A program made the position numbers and the translations under genes. From the NCBI GenBank assembly GCA_038208735.1, contig JBBQYL010000293.1:1-5574 (forward strand): a stretch of 5,574 nucleotides of DNA, given 5' to 3'. Shown here piece after piece: positions 1-5,574 of this stretch. Position 1 is the stretch's first letter, and each line of letters opens with the position of its first letter. The stretch is from Scleromatobacter sp038208735 (GTDB lineage: Bacteria > Pseudomonadota > Gammaproteobacteria > Burkholderiales > Burkholderiaceae_C). The notes under the pieces were generated by a model. The model searched no databases, was not told the DNA's origin, and saw nothing but the letters and a program-made list of their open reading frames with translations.

Positions 1-888
1 GGCATCTTCCAGCGCCGCCGACAGCCGTGCCGCGCCGCGCTGCACCGCGTCGATGAAGGGCGTGTCGGCGGTGACCGCGCCGCAGTCGTTGGTGATCTCG
101 ACCAGGGTCTCGGACGCCTTCAGGAAGTTGCGGGTGTTGGCATTGACGCGCTTGAGCGTGTCGGCGTTGGCCGCCACCGACGCGGCCACCGTGCCCACCT
201 CGGCGGTGACGGCCTGGCAGGTTTCCAGGTTGCGCTGGGTGGACGCCACGATCTCGTTGACGCTGGCCTCCACCTGCGCCAGCGCCAGGTGGAACGCGCT
301 GTGGTGGGTGGCGTCGCGGTTCTCGGTGATGCTCGCAGCCAGGCTGTCGATGCGCGCGTCGAGCTGCGTGACGGTGGACATGATCAGCTTGGACGACTGC
401 TCCACCTTGGACGCCAGGTCCTTCACCGCGTCGGCCACCACCGCGAAGCCCGCGCCGGCCTCGCCGGCCCGCTTGGCCTCCACCGTGGCGTTGAACGCCA
501 CCAGGCGCGTCTGCAGCGCGATCTGCGTGATGTCGGCGGCCGCGCGCGCCACGTCGCGCAGCGAGGTGACCACGCCCAGCACGCCCTCGCCCACCTGCGC
601 GACGGCCTCGCGGGCCTGGCCCATGGCCACGCGGCTGGCGCCGCCGCTGGCCTCGATGGCGCGGTTGGACTGCACCATCGCCTGCATGTCGGCGGCGAGC
701 TGCCCGATCTCGGTCACCTGGCCGCTGCTGGCCGCGACCACGTCCTCGATGACGCCGTCGAGCTCGGCGGCGCCGCGGCCCAGCTCGGCCGCCTGCGTGG
801 CGATGCTGCGGATGGCACCGGCGAAGTCGGGCTGCGATTCGACGGGGGTCGTCACGATGGGCGGCTGCGGTGGCCGGCGACTGAACAT
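1..888 (-). CDS. Soluble methyl-accepting chemotaxis protein, N-terminal part (3' end beyond window)
   Basis: The frame is open from the ATG at 888-886 to the left edge, giving 296 residues with no stop, so the C-terminus is missing. The start is supported by a GAGGAG ribosome binding site five bases upstream. Residues 119-158 form the conserved signalling hairpin of methyl-accepting chemotaxis proteins: IAxQT at 123-127, then VEAKRAGEAGAGFAVVAD, which matches the family pattern IEAARAGExGRGFAVVA. E137, R140 and E143 correspond to the trimer-contact residues of Tsr (E385, R388, E391). The flanking sequence is Ala/Val-rich heptad-like helix, as expected for the antiparallel coiled coil that contacts CheA and CheW. 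There is no signal peptide or hydrophobic segment in the visible part, so it is probably cytoplasmic. Helix-breaking residues near 268-278 suggest the coiled coil ends there. From memory, similar beta-proteobacterial proteins carry a C-terminal Cache-like sensor, but none is visible here. Ligand unknown. Confidence 0.9.
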   Translation of the reverse strand, partial: MFSRRPPQPPIVTTPVESQPDFAGAIRSIATQAAELGRGAAELDGVIEDVVAASSGQVTEIGQLAADMQAMVQSNRAIEASGGASRVAMGQAREAVAQVGEGVLGVVTSLRDVARAAADITQIALQTRLVAFNATVEAKRAGEAGAGFAVVADAVKDLASKVEQSSKLIMSTVTQLDARIDSLAASITENRDATHHSAFHLALAQVEASVNEIVASTQRNLETCQAVTAEVGTVAASVAANADTLKRVNANTRNFLKASETLVEITNDCGAVTADTPFIDAVQRGAARLSAALEDA

Positions 889-893
889 GCGGT

Positions 894-899
894 CTCCTC
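894..899 (-). promoter_or_regulatory. Ribosome binding site of the chemotaxis gene
   Basis: On the minus strand GAGGAG lies five bases before the ATG at 888. It is the strongest Shine-Dalgarno match at any start in this window and fixes the start of the chemotaxis protein. Confidence 0.75.
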
Positions 900-903
900 G
901 CTT

Positions 904-925
904 GCCGGGCCGTAGTGCCCCCGGC
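904..925 (-). other. Inverted repeat in the leader of the chemotaxis gene
   Basis: GCCGGG and CCCGGC form a six-base all-GC stem around a ten-base loop, ending only four bases upstream of the GAGGAG ribosome binding site. It could be a leader hairpin that affects translation, or a protein-binding site. GC-rich inverted repeats this short also arise by chance, and no T-run follows, so it is not a convincing terminator. Confidence 0.3.
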
Positions 926-948
926 GGTATTTGTGGGTAAGCGAGACC

Positions 949-977
949 AGTATGCAAAGAAGGGCGAGCGAGGGCAA
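949..977 (-). promoter_or_regulatory. Possible sigma-70-type promoter for the chemotaxis gene
   Basis: On the minus strand TTGCCC (977-972) and CATACT (954-949) are separated by exactly 17 bases. Each matches the sigma-70 consensus at four of six positions. A transcript starting near 942 would have a leader of about 54 bases. No good match to a flagellar sigma-28 promoter was seen. The region is the least GC-rich part of the gap, which fits a promoter, but the boxes were found by eye. Confidence 0.35.
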
Positions 978-997
978 CCCGGGTTTGGTGTCATCCT

Positions 998-1011
998 CCG
1001 CGAAGTCGCGG
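998..1011 (-). terminator. Weak hairpin downstream of the membrane-protein gene, possible terminator
   Basis: CCGCG and CGCGG form a five-base stem (six with the inner A-T pair) 17 bases past the TAA that ends the DUF5009 gene. No T-run follows on the minus strand, so it does not meet the standard for an intrinsic terminator. It could be a transcript-end stabiliser or a pause site, or mean nothing. Confidence 0.25.
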
Positions 1012-1028
1012 GATCCATGCTGGCTCGG

Positions 1029-2222
1029 TTACAGCTGCAGCTTCACCCTGCGCGACACCAGCGCCGTTGCGCCCAGCACGAACAGCACCATCGTCACGCA
1101 GAAGGCCACGCCCACGGCGCCCTGGTCGAGCACGGCGGGGAAGCCCACGCCGAAGGCGTCCTCGATGCCCACCACCACGAACGGAATGAGGTAGGCCACC
1201 AACGGCTGCGCCGCCACCGGCGCCAGCCAGCGCACCCAGCGCGCGTGGCCGCGCAGCTCGACGATCGCGTGAAGCGCCGCGAACAGCGCGATGCAGATCG
1301 CCGCCGAGTACAGGCACCAGGTGGGCGATGCGTAGATCTTCGAGATCGTGTACGCCGGCCGCAGGAGCGCGCCGGCCACCACGCACGCAACGATCAGCGC
1401 GACCGCGAAGCCGAAGCGCCGCAGCGGCGCATGCTCGGCCGGCCGTCGGAAGAAGACGAGCGCGGTGACCACGCCCAGCAGCGTCAGCGAGGTCTCGCAC
1501 ACGAGGCCGCCGCAATCGGTCAGGTCGGCCCAGCGCGGATACGCCTCGGCCGGGAACGCGTGGCACAGCGCGTAGCACCCGATGCACGCGGCCGTGGCAG
1601 CCAGCAGCACGGCGATGCGCGCTCGCCCGGCCAGGTAGGCCGACGCCGAGATCAGGTACGACCAGCCGATCAGGCCCAGGATGCCCCACCACTGGTGCGT
1701 CATCCACGCCTTGCCGTCGGGCCCGCCCCGATACGCGCAGGCCAGCACGAGGAAGCCCAGCGCCCCCACGGCGCGCCACGTGTTGCGACCACCCGCCTCC
1801 GCGCTGCCGTATACCCCCCACACGAGCCACGTGCACAGGTAGAGGCCCAACGACCACCCCCCGATGTTGAACGGCATCTGCGCCGGATTGAAGCCCTCCT
1901 CGGCGTTGACCATGAACAGCCCCAGCAGCACCAGCCCCAGCGTGCGGCCGAGCACGTGGCGCTGCAGCGTGGCGCCGTCGTCGCCGCGCGCCTGGCGCTG
2001 CGCCAGCGCGAAAGGGATCGACATGCCCACGATGAACAGGAACGCCGGGAACACGACGTCGACGAAGCTCATCGCGTCGGCGTCGACCTTCATGTGGCGC
2101 GCCCACTGCGGCACGCCGCTCACGCCGGCGAGCTGGTTGACGAAGACCATCACGAGGATCGTGAGGCCGCGGAACGCGTCGATGGAGACGATGCGTTGTC
2201 GGGGAAGAAGAGCGATGGTCAC
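1029..2222 (-). CDS. DUF5009/COG4299 membrane protein, NagX-like, related to heparan-alpha-glucosaminide N-acetyltransferase
   Basis: This 397-residue protein has about eleven or twelve hydrophobic segments and belongs in the inner membrane. The N-terminal signature is clear: R10-IVSIDAFRG-L20, then MVFVN at 25-29, H43, and FVDVVFPAFLFIVGMSIPF at 53-71. The same order occurs in human HGSNAT (VDTFRG, MVFVN, the active-site His, VADLVFPWFVFIMG), which moves acetyl groups from cytosolic acetyl-CoA to glucosamine across the lysosomal membrane. N29 and H43 are the likely equivalents of HGSNAT N258 and H269. Further hydrophobic stretches lie near 92-105, 123-139, 150-164, 178-198, 203-223, 240-258, 270-287, 300-321, 333-353 and 368-389. 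Bacterial relatives are often called NagX and sit in N-acetylglucosamine gene clusters, where a transport role has also been proposed. The start is GTG at 2222, overlapping the receptor stop as GTGA with no clear Shine-Dalgarno, which suggests translational coupling. The frame stays open upstream to about 2804, but that part lies inside the receptor gene. Acetyltransferase activity is inference. Confidence 0.87.
   Translation of the reverse strand: MTIALLPRQRIVSIDAFRGLTILVMVFVNQLAGVSGVPQWARHMKVDADAMSFVDVVFPAFLFIVGMSIPFALAQRQARGDDGATLQRHVLGRTLGLVLLGLFMVNAEEGFNPAQMPFNIGGWSLGLYLCTWLVWGVYGSAEAGGRNTWRAVGALGFLVLACAYRGGPDGKAWMTHQWWGILGLIGWSYLISASAYLAGRARIAVLLAATAACIGCYALCHAFPAEAYPRWADLTDCGGLVCETSLTLLGVVTALVFFRRPAEHAPLRRFGFAVALIVACVVAGALLRPAYTISKIYASPTWCLYSAAICIALFAALHAIVELRGHARWVRWLAPVAAQPLVAYLIPFVVVGIEDAFGVGFPAVLDQGAVGVAFCVTMVLFVLGATALVSRRVKLQL
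2219..2222 (-). other. GTGA stop/start overlap between receptor and membrane-protein genes
   Basis: The minus strand reads CTGTGACC: TGA (2221-2219) ends the receptor and GTG (2222-2220) begins the DUF5009 protein. The bases just upstream (ACTGAAATACTCCCT) contain no purine-rich Shine-Dalgarno, so the downstream start probably depends on ribosomes finishing the receptor. Confidence 0.75.
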
Positions 2223-5005
2223 AGGGAGTATTTCAGTCCGAGGTAGAACTGCTTGCCGTTGTTGTAGATCGCGGCGGGCATGTCGCGGTTGAGCACGTAC
2301 TGGCGCGCGAGCTGGCCGGTGAGGTTCTTGGCGTCGAACGACAACGACAGCTGCGGCGTGAGCTTCACGCTCATCGAGGCCGACAGGTCGCCCGCGCCGT
2401 CCACGTACTGCGGCAGCGCGCTGACGATGCCGGTGAGGAAGGCCGAGCGATAGCTGTAGATCAGGCGCGCGCTGAACGCGTCGTTCTCGAACCAGCCCTG
2501 CACGTTGGTCGTGTTCTTCGACGACCCGGCCAGCGGCGCGCCGTTGGAGTCGCGTCCCAGCGTGTACGTGTAGTTCAGGTCGACGCCGAAGCCGCCCCAG
2601 ACCGGCTGCTGCCACGCGATCTCGACACCTTTGTTGGTGCCCTTGTCGTTGATCGGCACGGCCACCGCGTAGTTGAACGTGGGCGTGGCGATGTTCTGCT
2701 GCAGGTTGGGCGCCGTCACCGTGGTCTGTCCGTAGCCGATGTAGGACGTAAGGTCCATGTAGAACACGCCCACCTCCAGCAGTGACTGCGGCGCGAAGTA
2801 CCACTCCAGCGACGCATCGAAGTTGCTCGAGCGCACCGGCTTCAGCTGCGGGTTGCCGCCCGAGCCCGTGCCGTTCTGGCCGTTGAGGCTCACGGCGCCG
2901 GCCAGGTCGGTGTAGTCGGCACGCGTCATCGTGCGCGACGCCGCCAGCCGGCCAACGAGGCTGCGCGTGAAGTCATAGCTCAGGTTGGCGCTGGGCAGCA
3001 GGTCGGTGTAGGTCTTCGTGGTCTGCGCGTGGATGTAGTCGCCGTTGTGCGGATCGGAATACACCGTCTGGCCCGGCGCCGCGGCGTCCGCGCCCTCGTT
3101 GTAGTCGGCCTGCTGCTGCGTGCGCACGATGCGCAGCCCGGCGTTGCCCTTCCAGTGCTCGCCCACCAGGCGCGCCATGCCGTAAAGGGCCTGCGTCTTC
3201 TCGTTGACCACGAAGCTGCTGGGCCACGAGTACGGGAGCGACGTGGCCGGCAGGTTGCCCGGCGCGTTCACGTAGCTGGTGATCGCGCCGGGGCTCAGCT
3301 GCCAGATCTCCTGCAGGAAGCCGGGGCCACCGCCCAGGCCCAGGCCGTAGCGGTTCTCCAGCCCGCCGTTCCATTGGGCGGCGCCGTTGCACTGCGTGAA
3401 GGTGTCGTCGGCTGGCTGCGCGTAGCAGCCATCGTTGTAGTAGTCCAGTACGCTGCGCTGGTGCGTGGTGGCGCGCACGCCGAACTTCAGGGAATCGAGC
3501 AGGCCGGCCTCCACCGCGATGTCGGCGTCGGCCTGGAAGTACGTCTCGCTGTCGGTGGACTTCACCTTGTTCAGGCCGTCGTAGGCGAGGTACAGGTGCG
3601 AGTCGTTGTAGTCGCCGGTGTTGGGGAATCCCGGGAACGACACGTCTGCCGGCGTGTGCAGGCCGTTCATCTTGTAGGCCAGCCCGGCGTTGCCCACGTT
3701 GACCACGTACGCGTATTCGTTGGGCGTGGCGCCCACGGCCTGCGTGCGTCCCAGCTTGCCGCTCAGGCGCACCTTGTCCGACAGCGTGTAGTCCAAGTCG
3801 ACGTCGGCGTAGTACACGCGCGCGTTCTCGCCGGGCCGGTAGTACTTGTCGTAGTCGGCCTGGTAGGCGCCCGTGGTCAGGTAGTCGGGCATCGTGGCCT
3901 GGTTCCACGTGGCGCTGGTGAGCAAGCCGTTGCCGTTGACGGTGTAGGTGTCGGGCAGCACGCCGCCGCCGATCAGCGCGGTCTGCTCCGTCTCGAGGCT
4001 CGAGTCCTGGTTGGTCTCGGTGAGCTTCGAGTAGAACCCGTTCACGTCGATGCGCAGCGCGCTGGTGGGCTTCAGCTCGACGTCGAGCATCGCGCCCTTG
4101 CGCTGCATCTTCATCTCCAGCAGCGTCGCGTTGACGTTGTTGGCGAAGGTCGCGCCGTCCAGGCCCGGGTGGGCCGCGTGCAGCGCGGCGAGGTCGGCGG
4201 CGGGGCCGTAGATGTCCTGGAACGAGATCTTGTCGTAGCCCAGGAACTCCTGGCCGTCGCGGCGATCGTGGCGACTCTCCGAGAACGCCTGGAAGATGAC
4301 GCCGAAGTTCTTCGCCTCGTTCTTCCAGCCGATCAGCGCGCTCGCCTGCGGATCCGCCTTGCGTGTGGACGTGCTGTAGGCCGCGTCGACCGACGCATCG
4401 AGCGTGAGCGACTTGGCCAGGCTCAGCGGCGAGCGCGTCTGGATGTCCACCGAACCCGCGGCGCCGCCTTCGATCAGGTCGGCCTGCGCGCTCTTGTAGA
4501 CGGTGACCTGGCCCACGATCTCGGCGGGCAGCAGGTCGTAGCTCACGCTGCGGCCCGAGGCGCCGCCGTTGACGCCCTGGTTGGCGATGAACCAGTCGGC
4601 GCTACCCACGCTGTGGCCGTTGATCAGGGTCTGCGTGAGCGACGGCGAGGTGCCGCGGATGCTCACTCGGTTGGCGTCGGCGAACGCGCCGTCGCCGCCC
4701 GAGTTGGAGCTGATGTTGACGCCGGGCAGGCGCTGCACGGTGTCGGCCACGTTCTTGGCCGGCAGCTTGCCGATGTCCTCGGCGGTGACGACCTCCACCA
4801 CCGTGTCCGCGCCCTTCTTGCTGTTCAGGGAGTTGGCGTACGACGCGCGGATGCCCTTGACCTCGACCACCTGCGTGTCGGCCTGGGTGGGCGACGCCGC
4901 CGCGGCGTCGGGGGCCGGCGCCGCGACCTGCGCGCGGGCAGGGCTCGGCGCTCCGGCCATCAGCAGCGTCGCCGCCAATGCGAAGGGGTTCAAACGAAAG
5001 GACAT
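2219..5005 (-). CDS. TonB-dependent outer-membrane receptor, probably for an oligosaccharide
   Basis: This complete 928-residue protein imports a ligand across the outer membrane using energy from TonB-ExbBD. Residues 1-25 are a signal peptide with a probable cut after ARA25. An Ala/Pro-rich linker leads to a likely TonB box, TQVVEV, at 44-49. The plug domain spans roughly 55-190: TAEDIGKLPAKNVADTVQRL, LPGVNI, RVSIRGTSP, VTVYKSAQADLIEGGAAGSV. The rest is the 22-strand barrel, with ASRTMTRADYTDLAGAV, the GNPQLKP motif near 716-722 and a closing NLTG segment. Length and motifs fit the TIGR01782 type common in Caulobacter, Xanthomonas and relatives, many of which sit beside glycoside hydrolases and carry sugars. 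An AGAGG five bases before the ATG is a modest ribosome binding site. It contains two cysteines, C527 and C539, and ends in Leu, not the usual aromatic residue. The 35-base gap upstream and the overlap downstream place it mid-operon. Substrate is inferred from its neighbours; a siderophore role is less likely. Confidence 0.93.
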   Translation of the reverse strand: MSFRLNPFALAATLLMAGAPSPARAQVAAPAPDAAAASPTQADTQVVEVKGIRASYANSLNSKKGADTVVEVVTAEDIGKLPAKNVADTVQRLPGVNISSNSGGDGAFADANRVSIRGTSPSLTQTLINGHSVGSADWFIANQGVNGGASGRSVSYDLLPAEIVGQVTVYKSAQADLIEGGAAGSVDIQTRSPLSLAKSLTLDASVDAAYSTSTRKADPQASALIGWKNEAKNFGVIFQAFSESRHDRRDGQEFLGYDKISFQDIYGPAADLAALHAAHPGLDGATFANNVNATLLEMKMQRKGAMLDVELKPTSALRIDVNGFYSKLTETNQDSSLETEQTALIGGGVLPDTYTVNGNGLLTSATWNQATMPDYLTTGAYQADYDKYYRPGENARVYYADVDLDYTLSDKVRLSGKLGRTQAVGATPNEYAYVVNVGNAGLAYKMNGLHTPADVSFPGFPNTGDYNDSHLYLAYDGLNKVKSTDSETYFQADADIAVEAGLLDSLKFGVRATTHQRSVLDYYNDGCYAQPADDTFTQCNGAAQWNGGLENRYGLGLGGGPGFLQEIWQLSPGAITSYVNAPGNLPATSLPYSWPSSFVVNEKTQALYGMARLVGEHWKGNAGLRIVRTQQQADYNEGADAAAPGQTVYSDPHNGDYIHAQTTKTYTDLLPSANLSYDFTRSLVGRLAASRTMTRADYTDLAGAVSLNGQNGTGSGGNPQLKPVRSSNFDASLEWYFAPQSLLEVGVFYMDLTSYIGYGQTTVTAPNLQQNIATPTFNYAVAVPINDKGTNKGVEIAWQQPVWGGFGVDLNYTYTLGRDSNGAPLAGSSKNTTNVQGWFENDAFSARLIYSYRSAFLTGIVSALPQYVDGAGDLSASMSVKLTPQLSLSFDAKNLTGQLARQYVLNRDMPAAIYNNGKQFYLGLKYSL

Positions 5006-5010
5006 GGCTG

Positions 5011-5015
5011 CCTCT
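5011..5015 (-). promoter_or_regulatory. Ribosome binding site of the TonB receptor
   Basis: AGAGG on the minus strand lies five bases before the ATG at 5005. It supports this start, which also gives a correctly placed signal peptide. The remainder of the 35-base spacer (5006-5040) shows no promoter or hairpin. Confidence 0.5.
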
Positions 5016-5040
5016 GAAGGCGGCTACGAAAACCGCGGGG

Positions 5041-5574
5041 TCAGTTTTCGTCCGCTGCGATGGGGTGGGATGTTTGTGGCATCGGTAGCCCGTACGACAG
5101 CGCGCTGAACAGCCACGCCGCATGCGGAATCCATTGCTCGGTCCAACGCCACGAGTGCATTGGCTCTGTTTCTTCAGGCTTGCGGAAATCGATGTCGGCC
5201 TCATCGGCGAGGCCCGAGGTGATGCCGTTGCACACGCCGCCGGGCGCGTTCCAGAACCCGGGCTCGTAGCGCGGCGGGTTGTGGCCCCAGCCCTGCAGCA
5301 TGCAGGTGTCGAACGGGTTGGCGCCGAACAGCCAGTCGAGCGCGCGCTGGGCGTAGGCAGCCAGGTCGGCATCGAAGGCGGCGTCGGCCAGGTGCAGCGA
5401 CCGCGCGGCGCGTGCGGCCGTGGCCAGCGCGCCGAGGCGGGCGTTCTCGCCCTGCCACCAGTAGCCGCTCTCGTTGGCGTGCGGCACGAAGAACTGCGTG
5501 GCGGCCTCGCGGCCCGGCATCGCGACGTATTGGCGCGGATACCCCAGTGGGTTGGGAGCGGCCTGCGTGATCGC
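5041..5574 (-). CDS. Glycoside hydrolase family 9-like enzyme, C-terminal part (5' end beyond window)
   Basis: The frame is open from the right edge to TGA at 5043-5041, giving the last 177 residues; no start is visible and the in-frame Met at visible residue 19 is internal. NPLGYPR at 8-14 and QFFVPHANESGYWWQGENAR at 27-46 resemble the conserved helices of the GH9 (alpha/alpha)6 barrel. ALDWLFGANPFDTCMLQGWG at 78-97 matches the GH9 region Y-hhG-NP-S-hTGhG, followed by HNPPRY. RWTEQWIPHAAWL at 143-155 aligns with the GH9 acid/base motif NE-x(3)-D-x-NA, making E146 the candidate catalytic acid. The family hydrolyses beta-1,4 glucans and, in chitin-using bacteria such as Vibrio, glucosamine oligomers as an exo-beta-glucosaminidase. 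Next to a TonB receptor and a NagX-like protein, the glucosaminidase role is the more attractive guess. The N-terminal half, with the nucleophile Asp pair and any signal peptide, is outside the window, so location and specificity cannot be read. The canonical His-His-Arg motif is not apparent. Confidence 0.8.
   Translation of the reverse strand, partial: AITQAAPNPLGYPRQYVAMPGREAATQFFVPHANESGYWWQGENARLGALATAARAARSLHLADAAFDADLAAYAQRALDWLFGANPFDTCMLQGWGHNPPRYEPGFWNAPGGVCNGITSGLADEADIDFRKPEETEPMHSWRWTEQWIPHAAWLFSALSYGLPMPQTSHPIAADEN

Noticed and set aside
53..940. Overlapping plus-strand frames (53-940 and 289-915)
   Set aside because: Both are antisense to the chemotaxis gene, whose minus-strand translation gives an unmistakable signalling hairpin.
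998..1011. A strong intrinsic terminator after the glycan operon
   Set aside because: The stem is short and no T-run follows, so it is listed only as a weak candidate; Rho-dependent termination or read-through is equally possible.
931..1194. An 87-codon plus-strand frame starting in the intergenic gap
   Set aside because: Most of it is antisense to the end of the DUF5009 gene; there is no good ribosome binding site and the product is Ser/Thr-rich without features.
915..2246. A 443-codon open frame on the plus strand
   Set aside because: It is antisense to the DUF5009 gene and its product is dominated by Arg, His, Gln and Ala with no domain; the minus-strand protein has clear family motifs and membrane segments.
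2223..2804. Upstream extension of the DUF5009 frame to 2804
   Set aside because: The extra 194 codons lie wholly within the receptor gene, translate to Arg/Gly-rich sequence with no homology signal, and the family signature starts within about 15 residues of the GTG at 2222.
3029..5017. A 662-codon open frame on the plus strand
   Set aside because: It lies antisense to the TonB receptor, is a low-complexity Val/Arg/Gly/Ala/His-rich translation and has no recognisable motif. This is typical of a high-GC gene's opposite strand.
4602..5372. A 256-codon minus-strand frame spanning the GH9/receptor junction
   Set aside because: It is out of frame with both real genes, is Arg/Pro/Ala-rich and has no motif; the two flanking proteins account for the sequence.

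Overview
This is a high-GC window with tightly packed genes, and every supported gene is on the minus strand, read from right to left. GC-biased third positions, a TonB receptor of the large proteobacterial carbohydrate type and a membrane-free methyl-accepting chemotaxis protein suggest a Gram-negative proteobacterium. A member of the Burkholderiales (for example the Roseateles/Mitsuaria or Comamonadaceae groups) is my best guess, but this is inferred from gene style, since the window has no taxonomic marker.

Layout in the direction of transcription: (1) 5574-5041, the C-terminal 177 residues of a glycoside hydrolase that looks like family GH9, running in from the right edge; (2) after a 35-base gap, 5005-2219, a complete 928-residue TonB-dependent outer-membrane receptor; (3) overlapping its stop by four bases (GTGA), 2222-1029, a 397-residue polytopic membrane protein of the DUF5009/COG4299 family (NagX-like, related to heparan-alpha-glucosaminide N-acetyltransferase); (4) after a 140-base intergenic region with a possible weak hairpin terminator, a possible promoter and a leader hairpin, 888-1, the N-terminal 296 residues of a soluble methyl-accepting chemotaxis protein that leaves the window at the left edge.

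Genes 1 to 3 look like one operon for using a glycan. A plausible model is that the receptor brings an oligosaccharide across the outer membrane, the GH9 enzyme trims it, and the membrane protein handles the amino sugar released, possibly by acetylating glucosamine. GH9 exo-glucosaminidases and NagX-like proteins are both known from chitin, chitosan and N-acetylglucosamine utilisation in Proteobacteria, so an amino-sugar glycan is the favoured substrate. That assignment is inference; the sequence shows only the families and their arrangement. The chemotaxis gene probably has its own promoter and may be functionally unrelated.

I saw no tRNA, rRNA, CRISPR array, insertion sequence or long direct repeat. 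Long open frames on the plus strand opposite the genes are best explained as high-GC shadows.
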